Position numbers and translations under genes: made by a program | The notes under the pieces: generated by a model | Told to the model about the DNA's origin: nothing | Seen by the model: the letters and a program-made list of their open reading frames with translations, nothing else | Databases searched by the model: none | In this document: piece after piece, positions 16,115 to 25,900 of the stretch | Numbering within the stretch: the first letter of the stretch is position 1 | Layout of the letters: every line of letters begins with the position of its first letter | Source: Dokdonella_A sp049583635 | GTDB taxonomy: Bacteria > Pseudomonadota > Gammaproteobacteria > Xanthomonadales > Rhodanobacteraceae | Reading direction: 5' to 3' | DNA: 64,000 bases | NCBI GenBank assembly: GCA_049583635.1 | Contig: JBAUWF010000066.1 | Coordinates: 4,457-68,456 of the forward strand

Positions 16115-18646
16115 TTATCCGTGCGACTGTGACAGCGAGCGCAGTTTTGCGTCGAGCGTCGCCAACCGTGGATTGTTCGGACTCAGTTTGCGCGCCGCGT
16201 CGAGCGCTCGTCCAGCCTCCTCCGTACGGCCCTCTATGAGTCGTGCTTCGGCCTGGTCGAGAAGCGCCGTGGTCAGGCGCGCGCTCATATCGGCAATGGC
16301 GGGTTCCGTCGGAGCGAGCTGGCGTTCCGCATCGAGCAATCCGCGCGCCCGAAACGGCATGTTCTGCTTGAGGGCCTGATCGAACAGTTCACGCGCGCGC
16401 GCCGCCAGGCGAGCGAGACCGTCCAGCGCCGAGGCATTGTCGCGATCGATGGCCAGCGCCGCACGGTACTTGTCGTAAGCGCTGTCGCCCGGTGGAACGA
16501 TCAGTTTGCCGGCAGCGGCCGCAGCGCCGGCCTGCGCCACGAGGGCGGCGACGCGCTGCGCATCCGCCGCTGAAACCGGAGCCGGCGCGGCAGCCAAGGC
16601 GAGTCGTTCGCGCAGCTCGCGCAAATTGGATTTCGCTTCACGCAATGCAGGCAGATCGGGCGCAAGCGCGGTGGCTTGGTCCAGCAGAATTTTCGCGCGA
16701 TCGACATGATCGTCATCGATCGCCGAAACGGACTGCCTCACCAGCGCCCGTGCCACGTCGCGCAATCCCGCTGCCGCGTGCCGGTTACCAGGATCGGTTT
16801 GTTGCGCGGACTCGAACAGCGCACGCGCCGAACCCGCGCCGCCGACGAGATTACCCGCATGCAATTGTTGTTCGGCGCGCTCGACCAGCGCGCTCACGTG
16901 CGCGCTTTGTGCTTCGCGCGCCTTGGTGATCTGGCCGAGCACGTCCGGCAGTCCCGGATAAGTCGGCAAGATCCGTCCGATATCGTCAGCGCGCGCCGTC
17001 GCGCCCGCAAGATCCCCCGCAGCCAATGCCGTGCGCGCCTGTTCCGCCAGCGCGTCGGCGCATTTCCCCAGTCCGGCCTTGGCCAGCGCGCTGCCCTTGT
17101 CTGCCTCGAGCAGATGCTGGTACAGCGCGGCAGCGCCATCCGGTCCGAGGATGTGTCCGGTCGCCAGCGCGGTATCGGCCTGATCGAGGATCGCCTGGGT
17201 CCTGGTGTCGCGCGCTTCGATCTGTTTGAGATCCCGCTCGACCGACTCGATGGCGGGACCACCACCGAGCAGATCTCGCGCCGCGTCCAGCGCCTGGCGC
17301 GCGGCCCCCACATCCTGCCGCGCGAGCGCAGCGCGGGCGCGTTCGACCAGCTTCTGCCCGACCGCGCGCAAGCCCGCGCGCGCGACATCGTTGTCCGCGT
17401 CCTCGGCCTGCACCTGCTTGAACAGCTCGCTGGCACTGGTGCCATCGGTACCGATCAGCTTGCCGGCGACCAGTGCGGACTGCGCGCGCGCCAGGGTCGC
17501 ATTCAACTCGGTGCGCGGCAACAGCTGCCGCAGACGGTCCTGGTAGTGCCACGCCGCCGCGCCGACGAGGACAACGAAAAGCGCCAGCACGAGCGCTACC
17601 GTTCGCCTGCCGCGACGCCGCCCGCGCACACGAATGCGCCCCTGCTCGGGTCGCTTGGCGCGCATGACGCCGTCATCGACCGCGGCGACAATCTGGTCGA
17701 GTCGTCCCAGGTTCGGGTCCACACGCGATCGATTGGCGCCGGCACCACTATCGCCTTGCGGCGCAAATGGAACCGGCGAAACAAAGGTGTCGGCGGTGGT
17801 CTTGTGGGTGACGTCCTGTGGCAATCCCAACGCATCCAATGCACCGGCGTTGATACGCGCCTCGTACGCTGCAATCGCCGCCGCAGCTTCGTTGCCCGTT
17901 TGAAAGCGATCATCAGGCTCCTTTGCCAGCAGCTTGTCGATCAGCGGCTGCAACGCGGCGGCGGATTCCGGCAGCGCCGGCACCGGTTCGGTAATGTGCA
18001 TGATGCCGACCGCAAGCGAATCCTCGGCCTGATAGGGCACGCGTCCGACCAGAAGTTCGTACAGCACGATGCCGAGGCTGTAGATATCGCAACGACCGTC
18101 AATCTGCTTGCCACGGGCCTGCTCCGGACTCATGTAGTGCGGCGTACCGACCACCGCACCGGTCTTGGTCATGCGACTGACCGAATCGCTCGCCCGCGCA
18201 ATGCCGAAGTCGGTCAGGGCGGCGGAGCGGTCGTCGCGTAGCAGGATGTTGTCGGGCTTGACGTCGCGATGAATGAATCCCTTTTCGTGCGCGTAGTTGA
18301 GCGCCGTCGCAATTTCGCGCATGACGCGCAGCGCGAACGGCACTTGACGCGAAACACCGTCCTTGGTAAGCACAGGGCCGCCGGCAAGATATTCCATCGC
18401 GATGTAGTGATAGTCGCCCGCGCGCCCCACGTCATGGACGCCGACGACGTGACGATGATGCAGTCTGGCGGCGATCTTGGCCTCGCGCAGAAAACGCGCA
18501 CCGAAATTCGGATCGGCCAGCAGCGCAGGGGACATGACCTTGAGTGCGACCTCGCGATCCACGGATTGCTGGATCGCCAAGTACACCGTTGCCATGCCGC
18601 CACGGCCCAATTGGCGCAGCAGGCGGTAGCCGGGGATCTCGATCAC
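16115..18646 (-). CDS. Membrane-anchored Hanks-type serine/threonine protein kinase
   Basis: An 843-residue eukaryote-like protein kinase. The kinase domain (residues 7-265) has the glycine loop GRGGMATVY, Lys36 (VALKVM), HRDVKPDN with catalytic Asp128, DFG at 146-148 and GTPHYMSPEQA, so all catalytic residues are present. A basic juxtamembrane segment (RIRVRGRRRGRR) precedes one transmembrane helix at about 349-366. The remaining 470 residues should be extracytoplasmic and consist of repeated alanine-rich helical units of about 70-90 residues, several starting like LIGTDGTSASELFKQV or ILGPDGAAALYQHL, in a TPR-like layout. PASTA domains are absent. The ligand and substrates are unknown. The gene is transcribed alone, converging with the glycosyltransferase gene and downstream of relA. 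Confidence 0.93.
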   Translation of the reverse strand: MIEIPGYRLLRQLGRGGMATVYLAIQQSVDREVALKVMSPALLADPNFGARFLREAKIAARLHHRHVVGVHDVGRAGDYHYIAMEYLAGGPVLTKDGVSRQVPFALRVMREIATALNYAHEKGFIHRDVKPDNILLRDDRSAALTDFGIARASDSVSRMTKTGAVVGTPHYMSPEQARGKQIDGRCDIYSLGIVLYELLVGRVPYQAEDSLAVGIMHITEPVPALPESAAALQPLIDKLLAKEPDDRFQTGNEAAAAIAAYEARINAGALDALGLPQDVTHKTTADTFVSPVPFAPQGDSGAGANRSRVDPNLGRLDQIVAAVDDGVMRAKRPEQGRIRVRGRRRGRRTVALVLALFVVLVGAAAWHYQDRLRQLLPRTELNATLARAQSALVAGKLIGTDGTSASELFKQVQAEDADNDVARAGLRAVGQKLVERARAALARQDVGAARQALDAARDLLGGGPAIESVERDLKQIEARDTRTQAILDQADTALATGHILGPDGAAALYQHLLEADKGSALAKAGLGKCADALAEQARTALAAGDLAGATARADDIGRILPTYPGLPDVLGQITKAREAQSAHVSALVERAEQQLHAGNLVGGAGSARALFESAQQTDPGNRHAAAGLRDVARALVRQSVSAIDDDHVDRAKILLDQATALAPDLPALREAKSNLRELRERLALAAAPAPVSAADAQRVAALVAQAGAAAAAGKLIVPPGDSAYDKYRAALAIDRDNASALDGLARLAARARELFDQALKQNMPFRARGLLDAERQLAPTEPAIADMSARLTTALLDQAEARLIEGRTEEAGRALDAARKLSPNNPRLATLDAKLRSLSQSHG

Positions 18647-18876
18647 GTTTCACATCCGCGCTGGTGAGCCCGTGCGGCACGACCAGTCGTACCCCCGGGC
18701 CGGAATATGCGCGGCAAGCATAGCATGCGATATCGGCGCGCCAGCCCCGGTTTCTGCAGGTCTGACAGCGGTTCCAGAGGCACGCCAGAACCATACAACC
18801 GACACATGTCGTCTCTCATGGTGGCGACGGATGCCTGACTGGAATCTCTGACATCGGCGCACTGGTTCGGAGCTTC

Positions 18877-21129
18877 CTACCCGAGCCGGCGCGCCTCTGT
18901 AACGTTCGGCACGTTGAGCAGTCGGGTCAGCAAGCCACTCAACTGGGCAAAATCCCTGACCCGCAACGCAAAGCGCATTTCAGCGAGGCTGGTATCCGGA
19001 TCCACGCCCATCGTCGCAGCGAGCAAGTTGACCTCGCCGGCCGCAATGACGTTGCTGACATCCTTGTGCAGCCATTTGCGGTCGTAACCCTTGACCATGA
19101 TGTCGACCTCATAGGCCTGCCCGCGGCGGTCGCCCCACTCGACCTCGATGACACGACCGGCATCACGTGCGCGCAATCTCGATAGTTGCTTGCAATCGCC
19201 GCGATGCACCGATACGCCGCGTCCGCGTGTGATGAATCCCGCGATCCGGTCGCCCGGCAACGGTTGGCAGCAGCGCGCAAGCTGCGTCAAAAGGTTGCCG
19301 ACGCCGTCAATCGTGATCGCATCGGTCGCTGCCTTGCGCGTTCTTGCCACCGTCGGCGCAGCCGCCGCAGGACGATCCGGTTGCGCGGCCTCATGCAGCG
19401 TGCGCGCAACTTGTCCCGGCGTGATGTCCCCAAGTGCCAGCGCTTCGAACAAATCGTCGGCAGACTTCATCTGGAATTTTGCGGCCAGACCGTCGAGTTC
19501 GACCTGGTGCAGGGCCAACCGCTTGAGTTCGCGATCGAGCACGACCCGACCTGCAGCAAGATTCTGGGAGCGATCGATGCGCTTGAACCATGCGCGTACC
19601 TTTTCCCGCGCACGGTGGGTATTGAGCAGGCCGTGTTGCACGGCCAGCCAATCGCGGCGCGGAGCGCTCACCTTGCCGGTCAGTATCTCCACGCGATCAC
19701 CGCTGAGCGGTTGATGATGCAGCGGCACGATGCGGCCGTTGACCTTGGCGCCACGGCAGCGATGGCCGACGTCGGTATGGATGCTGTACGCGAAATCGAT
19801 AACGGTCGCGCCTCGTGGCAGATCGATCACCTCGCCCTTCGGCGTCAACAGATAGACGCGATCCTCGAGCACATCGGTACGAAACCCCGCGAGCAGTGCC
19901 GCGTCATCGTCGTCAGCGTCCTTGTTTTCGAGCAGCTGGCGCATCCAGGCAATTTTGCGTTCGAACCCGCTGTCGGCGCGCCCGCCTTCCTTGTAACGCC
20001 AGTGCGACGCAATGCCGAGTTCGGCCTGCTCGTGCATGTCGTGCGAGCGGATCTGCACTTCGAGGTTGCGGCCGACCGGACCGACCACCGCCGTATGCAG
20101 CGATTGATACTGGTTGCCCTTGGGGTTGGCGATGTAATCGTCGAATTCGCCCGGCACATGCGGCCACAGCGAATGGACGATGCCGAGCGCGGCATAGCAC
20201 GTCGCCACATCGACGACCAGAACGCGCAGCGCGCGCACATCGTAGAGATCGGAAAACTCGACGCCCTTGCGCTGCATCTTGCGCCAGATCGAATAGATGT
20301 GCTTCGGGCGACCGGCTACATCGGCCTTGATGCCGGCGTCGAAGAGCGCGTGTGCAAGCGTCTTGCGCGCATTTTCGATCCAGGCCTCGCGATCGTCACG
20401 ACGTTCGTCGAGCAGCCGCGCAATGCGCTGATAGGTATCCGGTTGCAGATAGCGAAATGCGAGATCCTCGAGTTCCCACTTGAACTGCCAGACACCGAGA
20501 CGATTCGCCAGCGGCGCATGCATGTCCGCTGTCAACCGCGCCAATCTCCGACGCTCAACCTCGTCCGCGTAGGCCGCCGCACGCATGCGTACAAGCTGAC
20601 GAGCGAGAAGGATGAGCACCACGCGCAGGTCACGCACCATCGTCAGCAACAACCGACGCAGGCCCTCGGACGCACCGACAGCGGTTGTTCCGTGCAGGGA
20701 AAAGATGCGCTCGGCGGCTCGTTGCCCTTCAAGCAACACTCGCACATCGTCGCCGATTCCGCCGGATTCCTCGTCACCGGGCACGAGTCCGATGCCCTCG
20801 AGTGCATGGAAGACGCACGCAACGATCGGTTCGGGCCCGACCTGCAGGGCGCCGAGCAACTCGATGACTGCGGTGAGTTCAGCCTCGCTCCGCCGCCATG
20901 CGTCACGCAGCGCACCAGGATCGACGTTGCCCACTGACACGCGACGCAGAACCGAGGCCAGCACGCGCCTGTCGAGTAGATCGGGCCACGCCCGAGTCGC
21001 CTGGATCAGGCTCGCTTCGATCTCGCAGGCAAAGGAATTACCGCGCAGCGCGTGATCGGACTTGGCGCTAGTACTGACCACCGCTGCGTTGACCGCATCC
21101 GCCAACCGGCCAGCACCCGAAGGTGACAT
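18877..21129 (-). CDS. relA: (p)ppGpp synthetase RelA (GTP pyrophosphokinase)
   Basis: A long RelA/SpoT homologue of about 750 residues that makes (p)ppGpp from GTP or GDP and ATP on stalled ribosomes. The N-terminal hydrolase domain lacks the HD and related metal-binding residues (ACVFHALEGIGLVPGDEE replaces them). The synthetase domain is intact: GRPKHIYSIWRKMQ, DLYDVRALRV, and GEFDDYIANPKGNQYQSLHT. The EFDD sequence is the EXDD motif of monofunctional RelA, as opposed to RXKD in bifunctional enzymes. TGS, the cysteine-bearing region (ARCCQPLPGDRI) and a C-terminal ACT domain follow. The start is unclear: ATG 21129 overlaps the upstream gene by 62 bp and GTG 21081 by 14 bp. Either way it overlaps the exported-protein gene, suggesting translational coupling or a recent junction. 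Confidence 0.93.
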   Translation of the reverse strand: MSPSGAGRLADAVNAAVVSTSAKSDHALRGNSFACEIEASLIQATRAWPDLLDRRVLASVLRRVSVGNVDPGALRDAWRRSEAELTAVIELLGALQVGPEPIVACVFHALEGIGLVPGDEESGGIGDDVRVLLEGQRAAERIFSLHGTTAVGASEGLRRLLLTMVRDLRVVLILLARQLVRMRAAAYADEVERRRLARLTADMHAPLANRLGVWQFKWELEDLAFRYLQPDTYQRIARLLDERRDDREAWIENARKTLAHALFDAGIKADVAGRPKHIYSIWRKMQRKGVEFSDLYDVRALRVLVVDVATCYAALGIVHSLWPHVPGEFDDYIANPKGNQYQSLHTAVVGPVGRNLEVQIRSHDMHEQAELGIASHWRYKEGGRADSGFERKIAWMRQLLENKDADDDDAALLAGFRTDVLEDRVYLLTPKGEVIDLPRGATVIDFAYSIHTDVGHRCRGAKVNGRIVPLHHQPLSGDRVEILTGKVSAPRRDWLAVQHGLLNTHRAREKVRAWFKRIDRSQNLAAGRVVLDRELKRLALHQVELDGLAAKFQMKSADDLFEALALGDITPGQVARTLHEAAQPDRPAAAAPTVARTRKAATDAITIDGVGNLLTQLARCCQPLPGDRIAGFITRGRGVSVHRGDCKQLSRLRARDAGRVIEVEWGDRRGQAYEVDIMVKGYDRKWLHKDVSNVIAAGEVNLLAATMGVDPDTSLAEMRFALRVRDFAQLSGLLTRLLNVPNVTEARRLG

Positions 21130-22147
21130 CGTCACCGACGAACGCGTCACCGGTATCGATGGAGCCCGGAACATCCTGGCCGACGAAAATCGCGGCCGCG
21201 ACAATCGGAGCCGGTTGTTGCGGCAACCCGGACGCCGTGACATAACGGTGCACGAGTACGTAACGCACGATCGAAGCGGATACCTCGGACAGGTCGAACG
21301 GGACGTACACGATTCCGTCACCGGCCGGTATCGGGCCGGTCACCGTCACGTTGCCGGATGGCGCGCCGGGGCACGGCGCGGTCAAGTCCGAAAATGGCGT
21401 GGTGGACACGCAGTAATCGCCAAAATCCGACTGATTGCCCGGATCGGCGCCGAGATAATGACCGTGATACGCATCGCGCACCGTGACCGGAACGGTAATG
21501 CCGCTCGCATCGCTGTTGATCGTGGCGCCGAACTCAAACGTGTAGCCGACCTTCTCTTGACCACCATCGAGATACTCCCGCACGTCCATGCACGTTGCGG
21601 ACGGATCGCCACCGCTGCACGACGTCGTGCCGGCGGTATAGACATCGACAGCCACCTCGGTGTGCTTGCGCGGCAACGTCTGGTTGAAACCGGCGTCGTC
21701 GAAACCTTGATAGAAGAGTCCGTCGGCATACGGTGACGGCACCTGCCCCGCCGCGTTGATTGAATGACACACCAGACTCGAACCGGTGATGCCCTGGTTG
21801 ATCTTGAGTACCGTGCTGCCGGAACCATAACTGAGCGTTTGCAGGTCGCTCGCCGATGGCAACTGCCACTCGCTGTCGTGATACGTCAATAGAATCGATC
21901 GCTGCGGCACCGCCGGCGTGCCAGCATTCGCGCAGAACAGCGGCCCGTCGGTCTGTACCAGCAGGCTGGAGCCGTCGTAGCTGAAGGTGCCTTGCGCCCA
22001 CAGGCTCAATGCGGTGCCGTTGTTGATCGTTATGCTCACATCGGAGCCTTGCGTGGCCGATGCCGGAAGCGCGACCAGCGCGCTGATGGCGAAACCGGCC
22101 AACAGACCTATCACACGCTTGCTTGAAATCATATTCGGACTGCTCAT
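21068..22147 (-). CDS. Exported protein of unknown function
   Basis: A 359-residue protein that I do not recognise. The N-terminus is a signal peptide (VIGLLAGFAISALVALPASA). The mature part is beta-rich and Ser/Thr/Gly-rich, with several cysteines (LFCANAG, LVCHSINAAG, TTSCSGGDPSATC), consistent with a secreted disulfide-bonded protein. The ATG at 22147 gives the signal peptide directly; a second ATG lies five codons in, and neither has a strong ribosome-binding site. The last 20 or so residues (from TFGCWPVGG) change character to Gly/Gln/Ser. The 3' end lies inside the start region of relA, so this end may have been altered by rearrangement. Cell-surface location is inference. Confidence 0.65.
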   Translation of the reverse strand: MSSPNMISSKRVIGLLAGFAISALVALPASATQGSDVSITINNGTALSLWAQGTFSYDGSSLLVQTDGPLFCANAGTPAVPQRSILLTYHDSEWQLPSASDLQTLSYGSGSTVLKINQGITGSSLVCHSINAAGQVPSPYADGLFYQGFDDAGFNQTLPRKHTEVAVDVYTAGTTSCSGGDPSATCMDVREYLDGGQEKVGYTFEFGATINSDASGITVPVTVRDAYHGHYLGADPGNQSDFGDYCVSTTPFSDLTAPCPGAPSGNVTVTGPIPAGDGIVYVPFDLSEVSASIVRYVLVHRYVTASGLPQQPAPIVAAAIFVGQDVPGSIDTGDAFVGDDVTFGCWPVGGCGQRSGGQY

Positions 22148-22435
22148 CGTGGATTCAATGGAAATCAGAAATGCTTCGGTGCATTCTGGGGATGCACGGT
22201 CGCGTTGAATCGCCCGCGGGTTCCACCGGAGCAGTGCGTCCATCCGGTGCGTCCTTGCCGTGGTTCGACCCGGCCGGTCCTTCCCGTACGCCGACAGGGT
22301 ACGTCATGCTATGCTTTCGCGACACTGCCGCGCAGCGAGCATATGGGTTACATTGTATTTGCAAACCCCATGTTGTACAAGGGTTTTTCAGGCGTTTTTC
22401 AGCGTGCCAACCCTTCTATCTGACCGCCACCCGCC

Positions 22436-22888
22436 ATGCAAAAGTTTCTGCTTTCGATCACGCTTGTGGCACTGAGCCAGATCTGCGCTGCGCAAACCGG
22501 CGCATCGACACTGGAAGAACGTATGCCGCAGGCTGCGTTCCGCGCCGCCGGTCTAGACAAGCTCTCGCTGGTCGAACTCAAGTACCTCAACGAATGGCTG
22601 GCCGCGCATGGCGGGACCACGCGCGCACGCGCTCCTGGAGACTTCTACTCCGACTCCGGCGATCGCGAAATGATCGAAAGCCACATCAGCGGCGATTTCT
22701 ACGGCTGGCGCGGCAAGACCGTGTTCACGCTCGACAACGGCCAGAAATGGGTGCAGGCGGAGTCGGGCCAGTTCGATGTGCGTCCGCTCACGCACCCGGC
22801 CGTGAAGATCAAGCCCATGGTCCTCGGCAGTTGGCTGATGTATGTCGATGGCTGCGGCTGCAATCTGCGCGTCAAGCGCATCCAGTAA
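22436..22888 (+). CDS. Small exported protein of unknown function
   Basis: A 150-residue protein with a signal peptide (residues 1-19, MQKFLLSITLVALSQICAAQ). A helical segment (KLSLVELKYLNEWLAAHGG) is followed by a compact beta domain containing ISGDFYGWRGKTVFTLDNGQ and WVQAESGQFDV, and it ends with WLMYVDGCGCNLRVKRIQ. The WRGKTVFTLDNGQ.W pattern recalls SH3-like beta-barrel modules found in small Xanthomonadales periplasmic proteins, but the similarity is impressionistic. The gene diverges from the upstream exported protein and converges with hrpA, 32 bp from its stop. No ribosome-binding site is obvious. Confidence 0.75.
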   Translation: MQKFLLSITLVALSQICAAQTGASTLEERMPQAAFRAAGLDKLSLVELKYLNEWLAAHGGTTRARAPGDFYSDSGDREMIESHISGDFYGWRGKTVFTLDNGQKWVQAESGQFDVRPLTHPAVKIKPMVLGSWLMYVDGCGCNLRVKRIQ

Positions 22889-22920
22889 CGCGCGCTTCGA
22901 TCGCGGCCGGCGCCGAGTTG

Positions 22921-25900
22921 TCAAGCGCCGGATTTTTTCAGGATGTCGATCGTCCTCGCGAGACGTTTGGGCGACACCGGCTCGGGTGTGCCGAGTTCCT
23001 GCGCGAACATCGAAACGCGCAATTCCTCGATCATCCAGCGCAGATCCGCGAGCGCGCCTGCGTCACGATCGCCGGCCGCCATGAAGTCGAGATAATCGCG
23101 CCAATAGCCCTGCACGATCAGCATGCGGCTCTGGTCACGCAGCGGATCCTGGCGCAATCGAAGCGCTCGCGCGTGCATCGCCTGCAAGTAACGCGGAAAT
23201 TGGGCCAGCCGCGCAAGCTCCGTATCGCGCACGAATCCCGGATGCAGCAACAGGTCGAGTTGCGCGCGCAGATCATCGTAATTGGCACCGGCAAATCCCA
23301 CCATCGGTGGCTCAAGCCACGGGCGCAATTGCGCGTGCGTACCAATCACCGCCTCGACGTGGCGCAGGCGCTCGATTGCGGTAGCGAAGAGTTCGCGTGC
23401 CGCTTCGTCCTTCACGCGATCGAACGCCGTGCGCTGCCGAATATCCAGCCGGTGCGCGCCCAGCACATCGTTCAGAGCGGCTTCGATCAGATCGCTGCGA
23501 AGGGCGTCCAGGCTGCCGAGCGGTAGCCACTGCAATGCCATGTCGGTGCCGATCGGCAGCTGCCGGCGCGCACGTTTCACTACGTCGGCCAATGCGCGCC
23601 GCAGCAGACGCTCAACACCGCGCCGGTGCGCCGCCGATGCATGGTTGGCATGCTCGAACACGCGTAACGCAACGCGGTCGCCGAGATCGACCAGCGCCGG
23701 ATAGGCGATCAGCTCGCCGACGCCAGGCACGCTTGCGGGAATCTCGTCAAAATCAAAGGCATAAATGTCATCACGCTCGAGATCAGCCTCGGTCCGGCGC
23801 GAAAAAGCATCACGCGCGGCAGCCGAGAAGTCGCGCTGTATCGATGCGAGATCGCGACCTTCGGCCACACTTTGCGCAGCGTCATCGACAACTCGAAAGC
23901 GCATGCGCAAATAATCGGGCACTACGCTGGCTGCGAAATCGCCCGCAGTGAGCGCGACTCCGGTCACGCGCTGCAGATAATCGGCAAGGACCACGGCGAG
24001 GGGTTCGTCGCGTGCGCGCGCGCATTCGATGAATGCGCGCGCGAAGTCGGGCGCGGGCACGAAATTGCGCCTGAGCGATTTCGGCAAGCCACGAATCAGT
24101 GCAGCGACCCGTTGCGGCAGCAGGCCCGGCACCAGCCATTCGCAGCGCGCCTTCGGCAGCGCATTGAGCAGCGCCAACGGCACAACCAATGTGACACCAT
24201 CGGCCGCATCGCCCGGAACCAACCGGTATTCGAGCTTGAGGCGCGCCCCGGCGAGCGTCAGGTGCAACGGAAAATCGGCCGCTTCGACTGTGGGCGTCTC
24301 GCTCATGATGTCGGCGAGCGACCAGTGAAGTCCGGCGCGCGCGGCGGGCGCTGCGTTGCGATACCAGCCATCCAGTGCCGCCGTATTGTTGATCCGCACC
24401 GGCAACTTGCCTTTGAAGAACGCGGCCAGCTCCTCGGCCGACCGGACCAGCCCACCGCGTCGGCACTTTGCCTCGATATCGATCGCCTCGGACAGTACGC
24501 GCGCGTTGGCTCGAATGAAGTCTGCGCGCGCATCGATCGCACAGGCCGCGAGTGCCTCGCGCAGGAAAATTTGGTGCGAGAGCACCGCATCCTGACGATC
24601 GAACCGCACCTTGCGTTGAGCGATCAGGACCAGACCGAACAGACCGACTTGCTCGGTCGCCATGACGGCTCCGCGCCGGCGCGAGAAATGCGGGTCGCGC
24701 CAGCTACGCTTGACCAGATGTGCGGCCTGCTGCTCGATCCACAGCGGCTCGATCCGCGCGCAACCCATCGCATAGACCTTGCCGATGTCGATGATCTCTC
24801 CGGCGAGCAGCCATTGCGGCGGCGATTTGGTGAGCGCCGAGCCCGGGAAAATCGCGAAGCGGCGCTCGCGCGTGCCGCGATAGTGTCCGCTCTCATCCTT
24901 GCGTGCCACCTGGGTGGGCCAGCCCGAGAGCAGACAACGATGGATCGCCTCGTAGCGCCGCTCCGCCTCCTTGCGCGACTCGGGTTGCACCGCCGGCGAC
25001 CGACGCGTCGCTGCCGCATCTGCCGCAGCACGATCCGATTCGGCGATCAGCAGCAATTGCCGATGCAATTCACGCCATTCGCGCAATCGCAGGAACGACA
25101 GGAAATTGACGCGGCACCACTCGCGCAGACGCGCCTGGGTCAGATCCTCGTGCGCGCTCGAGGCGACTCGCCAGAGCTTGAGAACACCGAGAAAATCGGA
25201 CTTGGGCTCGACGAACTGCGCGTGCGCCGCATCGGCCTGCGCACGCGCATCAGCCGGCCGTTCACGCGGGTCGGGGATGGCGAGAAATGCGACCAGCACC
25301 AGTAATTCAGCTGTGACGCCGAGGCGGTCGGCTTCGATCAGCATGCGGGCGAGTGCCACATCGACCGGCCAACGCGCGATCCGGCGGCCGATTTCATTGA
25401 GTCGGCGCTCAGCATCAATCGCACCGATCTCGGCCAGCCGCCGGTAACCGTCACCGACAGCCCGCTCGTCAGGCGCTTCGACAAACGGAAAATCGGCCGG
25501 ATCGCCAAGCCTCAGACTCAACATGCGCAGGATCACACCGGCCAGCGACGAGCGCACGATCTCCGGATCGGTATAACGCGGACGCGCGGCAAAATCGTCT
25601 TCGCTGTACAGGCGATAACAGATACCCGGGCCGAGGCGACCGCAGCGACCCTTGCGCTGATCGGCGGCAGCCTGCGAGATCGGCTCGACCCGGAGTCGGT
25701 CGAGTTGCCGGCGTTGTGAATAGCGCTTCACGCGTGCTGTGCCGCTGTCGATGACGTAGCGAATGCGTGGAACGGTGAGCGAGGTTTCCGCAACATTGGT
25801 CGCGAGCACGATGCGGCGCGCGGGGCCTGGTCGGAATACGCGATCCTGATCCGCGCCCGACAGGCGCGCATACAGCGGCAATATCTCGGTTACGCGATAG

